Translations under genes and position numbers: made by a program | Assembly (NCBI GenBank): GCA_003695015.1 | Contig: RFJD01000393.1 | Location: forward strand, 1-5,037 | DNA from: Verrucomicrobiota bacterium | Lineage (GTDB): Bacteria > Verrucomicrobiota > Verrucomicrobiia > Limisphaerales > J093 | Direction: 5' to 3' | DNA: 5,037 nucleotides | In this document: piece by piece, positions 1 through 5,037 of the stretch | How the letters are laid out: each line of letters opens with the position of its first letter | Numbering within the stretch: position 1 is the stretch's first letter | The notes under the pieces: generated by a model | The model's input: the letters and a program-made list of their open reading frames with translations, nothing else | What the model was told of the DNA's origin: nothing | The model's database searches: none

Positions 1-374
1 AGGCCCAAGGCGCTGGCCCGGTAATTGATCCGGCGGGTGTCCAGCGGGAACTCGTGCAGATCGGGGCTGTGTTTGTCCAGATCAAGGGCGTCGTTGATGA
101 TGGCAATCGCCTTCTCGACCTCCTCGATGCCTCGTTGGCCGAAGTAATTGACGAACGACGGGGCGAAACCGTACGTCAGCAGCGGGATGTTGTGCCGGTA
201 CTCCTCGCCCAGATTCATCGGTCCTCCCAGATCGGGCTCGTTGATGTTGATCTGGTAACCGATTTCCTGGGTCTGCCACGCCGGGAAGGGACCGATCAGG
301 GAGAACGCCAGCCCCCGCGGCGCAAGGCCGAGGCTCAGCAATCCGGCGGCAACGATGGGGATGAAACGTCGCAT
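1..374 (-). CDS. Secreted protein of unknown function, C-terminus outside window
   Basis: The 124 visible codons start at ATG 374 and run open to the window edge. Residues 1-23 form a signal peptide (MRR, hydrophobic FIPIVAAGLLSLGL, then GLA before FS). The mature part starts FSLIGPFPAWQTQEIGYQIN and continues through GGPMNLGEEYRHNIPLLTYGF, a hydrophobic/aromatic stretch with FVNYFGQRG, then an amphipathic helix (IEEVEKAIAIINDAL) and HEFPLDTRRINYRASALG. This pattern reads like an uncharacterised family I have seen in Verrucomicrobiota, but I cannot name a domain or a function. The gap to the preceding stop is seven bases, so it is probably co-transcribed with the propeller protein and may be translationally coupled, since no Shine-Dalgarno sequence is visible. 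Export of both products suggests a shared extracytoplasmic role (inference). Confidence 0.75.
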   Translation of the reverse strand, partial: MRRFIPIVAAGLLSLGLAPRGLAFSLIGPFPAWQTQEIGYQININEPDLGGPMNLGEEYRHNIPLLTYGFAPSFVNYFGQRGIEEVEKAIAIINDALDLDKHSPDLHEFPLDTRRINYRASALG

Positions 375-381
375 AACGGGC

Positions 382-2235
382 TCAACGAATTCGGATCACG
401 CGGTAGTAGCTTGCGGCGGCCGCCGGCGGCGCCACCAGGTGGATCTCCGGCTGCGGGGCGAAGCGCGGGCTGTCCAAGTCCGCCCACTGGGTCAGGTTGG
501 TCGAAACCTGCAACTGGTACACGCTGCCCACCACCGCCGGCCAGCTCAGCAGGATGCCTTGGTCGGTGGGGGCAATGTTCACCCGCAGGACGCTGGCGGT
601 GTCGGTCGGATCGGTCCCCGCCAGGAACTCGTCCACGTTGCGGGCACCGTCACCATCCACATCGGCCGTCGGCGCGGGCCAATCCTTCGGGTTGTCCCCC
701 CAGTGGAGTTTCTGCCAGTCGTCGGGGAGGCCGTCGAAGTTGTAATCCCGCCCCCAGGTCGTCCCCGTGGCGGCGTCCGACAGCTCCGACGGGCGGCCGT
801 CCACCACATAGGCCAGGCGCACCTGATGGCTGCTGCCCGGCGCGAGGTTCTCGAGCCGGACGAACCCGTTGCGGGTGGTCAGCGGTGTGCCGCTGCCGTC
901 CACGTACACCTCATACTGGATGTCGCCCTCGAATCCGGCCAGCTCCGGCCAGCTCACCTGCAGGGTGTAGGAATCCAAGGCGGCGACAAACGGCGGCGCC
1001 GGTCGCGGCACGACGCTGCCGCCGGCGTAACGCTGGGCCAGAATCTCGAAGCTGGCCGGGCCGCCGACGTACGACGACCAAGCCACCAGAAAACGGCCGG
1101 CCCCGTCGGCCGCGGCCACCGGCTGAATCTGCCGGCTGGTCGTGAGGGTGTTGACCCGGAACTCGCCGCCCAACGGCTCGCCGCGCGTGCTCATCAACCG
1201 GCCGTAAACACCCTCACGGCTGCCATCCTGAAACGTGCTGGTCCACGTCACCAACACCACCCCGTCCTGCACCGCCAGCGAGGGGCCGAATTGCGGGCCC
1301 GGGATGAACTCGTTGACGCGGACCGGGTTGCCCCGGGGCGTGCCGTCCGGCGCATAGGCCTTCACCAGCACGTCCCAGTATTCGTACAAGTTGCCGGTCG
1401 CCAGAGAACTCCAAGCGATGACGAAATCGCCGTTCGGGGCGGCGGCGATCACCGGGTTGGCGCAGACGTTGGTGTTGTTGTTGACCAGCGCCTCGCCGCT
1501 GACCGGCGTGCCATCGGCGTGGAAGCGACGGGCCATCAAATCCACGCTGTTGAGGAAGCGCTGTTGCTCGGTGACCCAGACCACGACGAAGTCGCCATCC
1601 GGCAGGCCGGCCACAGCCGGGGACCGCTGGTTGAACTCGGTGAAATCGTTGACGCGGAACTCGGGGCCGATCTTGCTGCCATCGGGCGCGAGCCGCTGGC
1701 CGTAAACGCCCTTCATGCTGCCGTCCTGGCCGATGCTGGTCCAGACCACCACCAGATTGCCGTCCTTGAGCAGGGCCACCCGGGGATCGCTCTGATGATC
1801 GGCCGAGGTGCTGTTGACCCGGAACTCGCCGGTGCGAAAGACGCCATCGGGACCAAGGATGCGGGCGTAAATGTCCTGATCGCCCTGCGGGCCGCCCTGC
1901 CAGACGAACACCGCGCCGCCGTCGGGCAGGAGCTGGACTTGGGCGTTTTCCTGGTCGCCCTCGGTGGTTTCGTTCACACGGAACGTGCGGGCGACTTCGG
2001 GCGAAAGGGAATTGTTGAGCTTGCGGGCGGCGATTCCCAACCCGGCGGCGTCGATCGAGGCATCCTGCCAGACCAGATAACCGCCTTGGGCCGAGAGACT
2101 CAGCGCGGGCAGGACTTGGTCGCCCACCAGCCCGCGCGTCAGCGAATACTCACCCTCCTGCGGCGAGAATCCCGGCTGGCCGTGGAGCAGGCTCGTGCCC
2201 AGAGCGAGCAACCCCGCGAGGGCGGGTCGCTTCAT
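382..2235 (-). CDS. Secreted multidomain protein: seven-repeat beta-propeller-like region, Fn3 domain, EF-hand/dockerin-like motif, C-terminal beta-domain
   Basis: The start at 2235 is chosen because it gives a clean signal peptide (MKRPALAGLLALGTSLLHG, probable cut near residue 19-20). A longer frame reaches 2397 but adds an Arg/Pro-rich, spacer-derived extension; 2256 is a second alternative. The product is 617 residues. Residues about 28-407 hold seven repeats of about 55 residues, each with a (V/I/T/A)W(T/S/Q) core (W56, 112, 165, 220, 275, 331, 386); linkers carry GxEFRVN and LPDG-like motifs. Residues 412-494 resemble fibronectin type III (LQVSWPELAG, YEVYVDGS, RLENLAPGSSHQVRL). Residues 497-508 and 525-536 (DVDGDGARNVDE) are EF-hand-like calcium loops of dockerin/thrombospondin-3 type. 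Residues 550-617 form a C-terminal beta-domain (YQLQVSTNLTQWADL, ending YYRVIRIR) of a kind I associate with verrucomicrobial exported proteins. No catalytic motif is visible; binding or adhesion is inferred. It lies seven bases upstream of the next gene. Confidence 0.85.
   Translation of the reverse strand: MKRPALAGLLALGTSLLHGQPGFSPQEGEYSLTRGLVGDQVLPALSLSAQGGYLVWQDASIDAAGLGIAARKLNNSLSPEVARTFRVNETTEGDQENAQVQLLPDGGAVFVWQGGPQGDQDIYARILGPDGVFRTGEFRVNSTSADHQSDPRVALLKDGNLVVVWTSIGQDGSMKGVYGQRLAPDGSKIGPEFRVNDFTEFNQRSPAVAGLPDGDFVVVWVTEQQRFLNSVDLMARRFHADGTPVSGEALVNNNTNVCANPVIAAAPNGDFVIAWSSLATGNLYEYWDVLVKAYAPDGTPRGNPVRVNEFIPGPQFGPSLAVQDGVVLVTWTSTFQDGSREGVYGRLMSTRGEPLGGEFRVNTLTTSRQIQPVAAADGAGRFLVAWSSYVGGPASFEILAQRYAGGSVVPRPAPPFVAALDSYTLQVSWPELAGFEGDIQYEVYVDGSGTPLTTRNGFVRLENLAPGSSHQVRLAYVVDGRPSELSDAATGTTWGRDYNFDGLPDDWQKLHWGDNPKDWPAPTADVDGDGARNVDEFLAGTDPTDTASVLRVNIAPTDQGILLSWPAVVGSVYQLQVSTNLTQWADLDSPRFAPQPEIHLVAPPAAAASYYRVIRIR
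1015..2154 (-). repeat. Seven-unit protein repeat (about 55 residues each), probable seven-bladed beta-propeller
   Basis: The conserved Trp residues fall at spacings of 56, 53, 55, 55, 56 and 55 residues. Between them a (F/V)RVN or ALVN motif recurs at spacings of 53-56. Units with 'QDGS..GVYG' (third and sixth) are similar even at the DNA level, near 1210-1250 and 1710-1755. Seven units of this size fit a closed propeller; this is an inference from periodicity. Confidence 0.6.
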
Positions 2236-2309
2236 GGCGCGTAACACTGATAGCATAAGGTCGCGGCTTTCTAACAAAGGGTCCCGGGGTTGTCCATGCT
2301 TTCTTCCGG

Positions 2310-2328
2310 AAAACCCCGCCCATGCGGG
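2310..2328 (-). terminator. Possible terminator after the exonuclease gene
   Basis: On the minus strand a 5-bp stem CCCGC/GCGGG with a 4-base loop is followed at once by GTTTT. It lies about 95 bases beyond the exonuclease stop and upstream of the next gene's start. The stem is short and the T-run only four bases, so this is a weak candidate. Confidence 0.35.
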
Positions 2329-2339
2329 CCGGCGGCGCG

Positions 2340-2373
2340 GCGCAGGCGCTGCGCAGACCGGCGGCACGCCGGT
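2340..2373. repeat. Two adjacent GC-rich inverted repeats in the intergenic spacer
   Basis: Read on the plus strand, GCGCA-5-TGCGC (2340-2354) is followed by ACCGGCG-GCA-CGCCGGT (2357-2373), a perfect 7-bp stem with a 3-base loop. They occupy the middle of the 187-bp gap between the exonuclease and propeller genes. No T-run follows in the direction of the genes, so they are not evident terminators for those genes. They could be a REP-like dispersed element or part of a leader structure. The rest of the gap (2236-2422) shows no convincing promoter or small gene. Confidence 0.45.
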
Positions 2374-2422
2374 TTGTTCCAGCAGTTTCCTTGCCATGCA
2401 CCGTGGGCTTCCGGTTGGTTCA

Positions 2423-3337
2423 TCAGAAAAATGTCTGTTGGCGGGCGCCGGCCGTCTCCCGTTCCCGGGAGCGGAACCCCCACCGCTGGTAAAGCGCCCG
2501 CAAGCCGGCGGCGTCCGGAGGTCTCAGTTGCAGCTCCTCCCAAGGCACCTCCCGCGCCACCTCCGGGTTGAGGCGGACCAAGGCGCGGTTGCGCAGGACC
2601 GTTTCGCGGTGCGCCTCCAAGGCTTGGCGGACCCGCTCGGGGGTGACCTCCGCCAACCGCTCGTACACCCCCTCCAGCGAACCAAACTGCCGCAGAAGCT
2701 TCGCCGCCGTTTTCGGCCCCACGCCCGGCGCTCCGGGGATGTTGTCCGAGTTGTCGCCCATGAGGCTGAGCCAGTCCACCACTTGCGCCGGCTCCACCCC
2801 GGTCTTGCGGCGCACCTCCTCCGGGCCCATTTCACCGGCTTCCGCCCCTCGTCCCGGCAGCAACAAGTGGATCCGGTCGTCCACCAGTTGCATGAAGTCC
2901 TTGTCGCGGGTGGCGATCAGGACACGAAACCCGGCCTCCCGCCCCGCCAAGGCCAGGCGGGCGATCCAGTCGTCCGCCTCGACCCCCTCCGCCACCAGGG
3001 AAGCGCAACCGCGCGCCTCGAGCCATGCCTGCATGTGGTCGATCTGGCGCGCCAACTCTTCCGGCATGGGCGGGCGGTTGGCCTTGTATTCCGGCAATGC
3101 CTCGGTGCGCTCCTCCGCCAGTCCTCCGTCCCAAACGACCGCGAAGTAATCGGGGGCAACCCCCTCGAGCAACCGTTCGACGGCCTGAACGAATCCGTAC
3201 AACGCGCCGGTGGGCGCGCCGTCCGGTGCCGACAACGCCGGGAAAGCGTGGAACGCCCGGTACGCCTCGCCGTGGCCGTCCACCAAGAGGAGACGGCGAT
3301 CCGCGGTTGAAGCTTGCTGGGCGTCCGGGCGGTTCAT
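2423..3337 (-). CDS. Stand-alone 5'-3' exonuclease / flap endonuclease (PolA N-terminal domain family)
   Basis: The 304-residue protein matches the 5'-nuclease domain of DNA polymerase I and has no polymerase domain; 290-310 residues is the usual length for stand-alone members. It should remove RNA primers or 5' flaps in replication and repair, in the cytoplasm. Visible motifs are VDGHGEAYRAFHA (D20), VVWDGG (D70), PEYKANRPPMPEEL (83-95, helical arch with Y84, K85, R88), EADD (E120, D122, D123), TRDKDFMQLV (D145, D147), and GDNSDNIPGAPGVGPKTA (D195, D198, leading into the helix-3-turn-helix DNA-binding segment). All the metal-binding carboxylates known from Taq/E. coli PolA are present, unlike ExoIX/Xni, which lacks some, so it is predicted active. 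The C-terminus ends in QQTFF, resembling a sliding-clamp motif. An in-frame TGA two codons upstream fixes the ATG at 3337 as the earliest start; no good ribosome-binding site is visible. Confidence 0.93.
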   Translation of the reverse strand: MNRPDAQQASTADRRLLLVDGHGEAYRAFHAFPALSAPDGAPTGALYGFVQAVERLLEGVAPDYFAVVWDGGLAEERTEALPEYKANRPPMPEELARQIDHMQAWLEARGCASLVAEGVEADDWIARLALAGREAGFRVLIATRDKDFMQLVDDRIHLLLPGRGAEAGEMGPEEVRRKTGVEPAQVVDWLSLMGDNSDNIPGAPGVGPKTAAKLLRQFGSLEGVYERLAEVTPERVRQALEAHRETVLRNRALVRLNPEVAREVPWEELQLRPPDAAGLRALYQRWGFRSRERETAGARQQTFF

Positions 3338-3362
3338 CGGTCACCGCCGCTGCCGGGCGGCC

Positions 3363-3391
3363 AAAGGCGAAGGACGGCGCGACGGCCGTCC
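3363..3391 (-). terminator. Possible weak terminator between the secretin and exonuclease genes
   Basis: On the transcribed strand a perfect 7-bp stem (GGACGGC / GCCGTCC) with a 6-base loop occupies 3391-3372, followed by TTCGCCTTT. It sits 33 bases after the stop of the secretin C-terminal ORF. The T-run is broken, so termination would be inefficient at best, and in such GC-rich DNA a 7-bp stem can arise by chance. Confidence 0.35.
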
Positions 3392-3423
3392 TCCGGATTC
3401 CTCCGGGCCTGCAGCGGCCGATA

Positions 3424-4053
3424 TCAGTTGCTCCCGGTGGCAGGTCCGGTCGGGGCAAACGGCACCTGCGGCGGGATCTTGTTCGGGTCGTACGGCAGGT
3501 TGTTCGGGTCGTGCACCCGGTTGCCCGCCGGATCGATGATCGTCGGCGTGACGAAGATCACCAAGTTCTTCTTGCTGCTGGACTTCGCCTCGCTGCGGAA
3601 AAGGCGGCCGATGATGGGGAGGTCGCCCATCACGGGCACCTTGTCCCGCACCTTGGTGACCTTCTCGGAAATCAGGCCGCCCATGACGATCGTCTGGCCG
3701 TCCCACACGATCGAGCTGGTGGTGACCTGCCGGATCCGGAACCGCGGCAACGGGGTGGGCGCGGCCAAGCTGCCCACCAGCACTTGGAACTGACCCGGAT
3801 CGTCGTAACCGAGAAACTCGGTCATCGTCGGGATCAGGTTCATCTGCACCGTGTAGCCGTCAGCCGACACATACGGGATGACGTCCAGTGTCGGACCCAG
3901 GGGGATCGGCGTGACCGTCGGCTGGATGGCCGCCGTCTGGGTGGTCGTCAGCACTTGGGCCTGGCCCACCAACCCCATCGCCACGGCCAAGCCGCCCAGC
4001 ATCCACCGCATGATCTTCATTGGGTTTCGCGTCATGAGAGTTTGTGTTGCCAT
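3424..4053 (-). CDS. Secretin, C-terminal part, as a separate ORF with its own signal-peptide-like start
   Basis: The 209-residue product supplies the second half of a secretin core. Residues 46-85 contain 'LGPTLDVIPYVSADGYTVQM', the strand usually following the central loop. Residues 119-152 (GQTIVMGGL, 11 residues, VPVMGDLPIIGRLF) fit the classical T2SS protein D/secretin signature at every position. 'KKNLVIFVTPTIIDPAGNRV' (161-180) ends the fold, followed by a Pro/Asn-rich tail. The start is unusual: residues 12-32 look like a signal peptide (MK..R, hydrophobic WMLGGLAVAMGLV, then GQA before Q33). Possible starts are 4053, 4035 or 4020; the last gives the cleanest signal peptide, while a weak GAGG lies 12 bases before 4053. 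The ORF follows the upstream stop after 27 bases and is in the same frame, suggesting translational coupling. Alone it lacks the N-domains and first core half, so it probably works only with the upstream product, if at all. Confidence 0.85.
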   Translation of the reverse strand: MATQTLMTRNPMKIMRWMLGGLAVAMGLVGQAQVLTTTQTAAIQPTVTPIPLGPTLDVIPYVSADGYTVQMNLIPTMTEFLGYDDPGQFQVLVGSLAAPTPLPRFRIRQVTTSSIVWDGQTIVMGGLISEKVTKVRDKVPVMGDLPIIGRLFRSEAKSSSKKNLVIFVTPTIIDPAGNRVHDPNNLPYDPNKIPPQVPFAPTGPATGSN

Positions 4054-4080
4054 CGCTTTGGCTTGCCTCGCCCGCCCGGT

Positions 4081-5037
4081 TTACGGCGTCACCCCGACGG
4101 CGCCACCCACGCCGGCTCCCACGCCAACGCCAGCCGTCCCACCGGTGATTCCACCCACGCCACCGATGCCACCGACGCCGCCACCGAAAGCGCCGCCTTG
4201 GTTGAAGGTCACGACGCTTTGCAGGTCGATGATCTGGATCTGCGCCTGCCGGCCGCTGACGGTGGTGACCTTGGGCGCGGCCATGATGTCCACCCCCCCG
4301 CGCTGTTCGAGCGCCCGGATGACCACCCGGAACTGCGGGTCGGTCAGGATGCCCGTGATCGTGCCCACGGCCGGAATGGCCGTGCCGCCGACTTCGGTCG
4401 TCCGCAAGCCTGCGGTCAGGTTTTGATCCGTCGTCGGGCTTTGCCCCACATAAGGCACACCGAACGTGCCCGGGAAAACCCCGCCCGGATTGGCCTGCGA
4501 GGGCGCGCCCGCGTAGGACGGGGCCGTGCCTCCCTGCAAACCGATGTTGCCGTCCCCGATGAGCGTGTTGCCCAGCAGCCAGTCAAAACCCAAGGCCTTG
4601 GCGTCGTCCTGCCCCACCTCGAGGAACTTCACCTCGATGGTGACCTGGTCGGGCGTGACATTGAGCGCCTGAATGGCGCGCTCAATGATCTCATGATCCT
4701 GCAGGGTGGCCCGTACCAACAGGTCGCCGGTGCGGTCGTTGAAGAACACGGCCTTGCCGAGGGCATTCTGGAAGCCGACACCGGCCCCAAGGCCGCCGGC
4801 CCCGGCGCCGCCGAACTGGCCGCCGCCAAGACCGCCGCCGTAGCCGCCGCCCAGCAGGTTGGCTCCGCCGAGGTCCACCCCGGCAGCGGTGAAGTAGGCC
4901 CGAACGAGCTCGTTGGCATAGGACATCATCTGCATTCGGGTGACACCGGCGATCCCGCCGCCGCCGAAGCCGCCGCCAAAGCCGCCGAAGCCGCCGCCGC
5001 CAAAGCCGCCGCCGCCGAAGCCGCCGCCGCCGAAGCC
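4081..5037 (-). CDS. Secretin, N-terminal part (GspD/PilQ-type outer-membrane pore subunit), 5' end outside window, ends mid-domain
   Basis: This is an outer-membrane secretin of a type II secretion or type IV pilus system. The frame is open to the right edge, so the true start lies outside; the first internal Met (4935) is not a credible start because Gly/Phe repeats precede it in frame. Numbering from that Met, residues 4-22 form a helical segment ending in a 'FTAAGVDL' motif, followed by a Gly-rich insert (about 23-54). Residues 62-92 (AVFFNDRTGDLLVRATLQDH...) are the last periplasmic N-domain. 'QVTIEVKFLEV' (97-107) is the usual entry to the secretin core. Residues 205-235 (RALEQRGGVDIMAAPKVTT, then SGRQAQIQ) are the first core half. 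The protein then runs into a Gly-rich tail and stops at TAA. The entire second half of the core, including the secretin signature, is absent and is found in the next ORF in the same frame. Family assignment is firm; whether the gene is split, decayed or mis-assembled is open. Confidence 0.88.
   Translation of the reverse strand, partial: GFGGGGFGGGGFGGGGFGGFGGGFGGGGIAGVTRMQMMSYANELVRAYFTAAGVDLGGANLLGGGYGGGLGGGQFGGAGAGGLGAGVGFQNALGKAVFFNDRTGDLLVRATLQDHEIIERAIQALNVTPDQVTIEVKFLEVGQDDAKALGFDWLLGNTLIGDGNIGLQGGTAPSYAGAPSQANPGGVFPGTFGVPYVGQSPTTDQNLTAGLRTTEVGGTAIPAVGTITGILTDPQFRVVIRALEQRGGVDIMAAPKVTTVSGRQAQIQIIDLQSVVTFNQGGAFGGGVGGIGGVGGITGGTAGVGVGAGVGGAVGVTP
4084..4197 (-). repeat. Gly/Val-rich tail of the secretin N-terminal half, at the split point
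   Basis: Codons from just after 'SVVTFNQ' to the TAA stop encode about 38 residues dominated by Gly with Val, Ala, Ile and Thr (GGVGGIGGVGG-like). Intact secretins of this group often carry a Gly-rich loop here between the two core halves, so the stop falls inside a naturally tolerant loop. The repetitive, GC-rich sequence is also a place where recombination or assembly errors are likely. Confidence 0.7.
4774..4869 (-). repeat. Gly-rich low-complexity insert in the secretin N-domain region
   Basis: About 32 codons (residues 23-54 from the internal Met) encode mostly Gly with Ala, Leu, Tyr, Gln and Phe. They separate 'FTAAGVDL' from 'NALGKAVFFNDR', two segments that lie close together in secretins of this type as I recall them. 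The reading frame is maintained across it, so it is a loop insertion and not damage. Confidence 0.7.
4957..5037 (-). repeat. Tandem GGGGF-coding repeat (about 15-bp period) in the secretin gene
   Basis: On the coding strand the bases are runs of GGC codons interrupted by TTC or TTT. From the window edge the protein reads G-F, then F preceded by four, four, four, two and three glycines, then a last run of four glycines before Ile. The first units repeat every 15 bases; the last ones vary in length. The tract lies just before the segment 'IAGVTRMQMMSYANELV' and continues to the window edge, so its full length is unknown. It is in frame and contains no stop. Confidence 0.85.

Noticed and set aside
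355..2244. Long plus-strand ORF of 629 codons opposite the propeller gene
   Set aside because: It is Arg/His/Gly-rich without recognisable motifs and mirrors a real coding gene; GC-rich DNA readily gives long antisense frames.
2249..2280. Promoter-like TTGTTA and TATGCT boxes before the propeller gene
   Set aside because: The spacing is only 14 bases and no other support is visible; in this phylum promoter consensus is uncertain.
2236..2397. Upstream extension of the propeller gene to the ATG at 2397
   Set aside because: It would add 54 Arg/Pro-rich residues ahead of a perfect signal peptide, crosses the inverted-repeat spacer and has no family resemblance.
2195..3310. Plus-strand ORF of 371 codons opposite the exonuclease gene
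   Set aside because: The minus-strand frame has a complete set of 5'-nuclease motifs; the plus frame is Arg/Pro/Gln-rich with no domain.
2423..3337. Exonuclease as a truncated DNA polymerase I gene
   Set aside because: The protein has the usual length of stand-alone members, a natural stop and no polymerase-like sequence downstream.
3388..3410. Two GGAGG Shine-Dalgarno-like motifs in the secretin-exonuclease gap
   Set aside because: No start codon lies at a suitable distance from either, and an in-frame TGA at 3343-3341 prevents an upstream exonuclease start.
3878..4426. Plus-strand Pro/Thr-rich ORF across the secretin split
   Set aside because: Its Pro-Thr-Ala repeats are the complement of the Gly-rich coding tract, and it has no independent support.

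Overview
The window is a GC-rich stretch of a Gram-negative bacterium, and every gene I can support lies on the minus strand. The protein styles suggest Verrucomicrobiota (Limisphaerales/Pedosphaera-like). These are a secretin with Gly-rich loops of the kind seen in that phylum, a secreted repeat protein ending in an EF-hand-like motif plus a small beta-domain, and a small secreted protein that reads like an uncharacterised verrucomicrobial family. This assignment comes from recognising families, not from a search.

The layout is given in transcription order, from the right edge to the left. (1) 5037-4081 is the 3' part of a secretin gene (GspD/PilQ type), entering from outside the window. It holds a Gly/Phe repeat, the last periplasmic N-domain and the first half of the secretin core, and it stops at a TAA inside a Gly-rich loop. 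(2) 4053-3424 is a second ORF in the same reading frame. It starts with its own signal-peptide-like sequence and then supplies exactly the missing second half of the secretin core, including a complete match to the classical secretin signature. Together the two ORFs look like one secretin cut in two. (3) After a hairpin, 3337-2423 encodes a stand-alone 5'-3' exonuclease/flap endonuclease with all expected metal-binding carboxylates and a possible sliding-clamp-binding C-terminus. (4) A 187-bp spacer (2422-2236) is rich in inverted repeats. (5) 2235-382 encodes a secreted multidomain protein: seven ~55-residue repeats (probable seven-bladed beta-propeller), an Fn3 domain, an EF-hand/dockerin-like segment and a C-terminal beta-domain. 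(6) Seven bases later, 374-1 begins a small secreted protein of unknown function that runs off the window.

The secretin halves would form the outer-membrane pore of a type IV pilus or type II secretion machine. The last two genes are probably co-transcribed and both products are predicted to be exported. The exonuclease acts in DNA replication or repair and has no evident functional link to its neighbours. The most unusual item is the split secretin.
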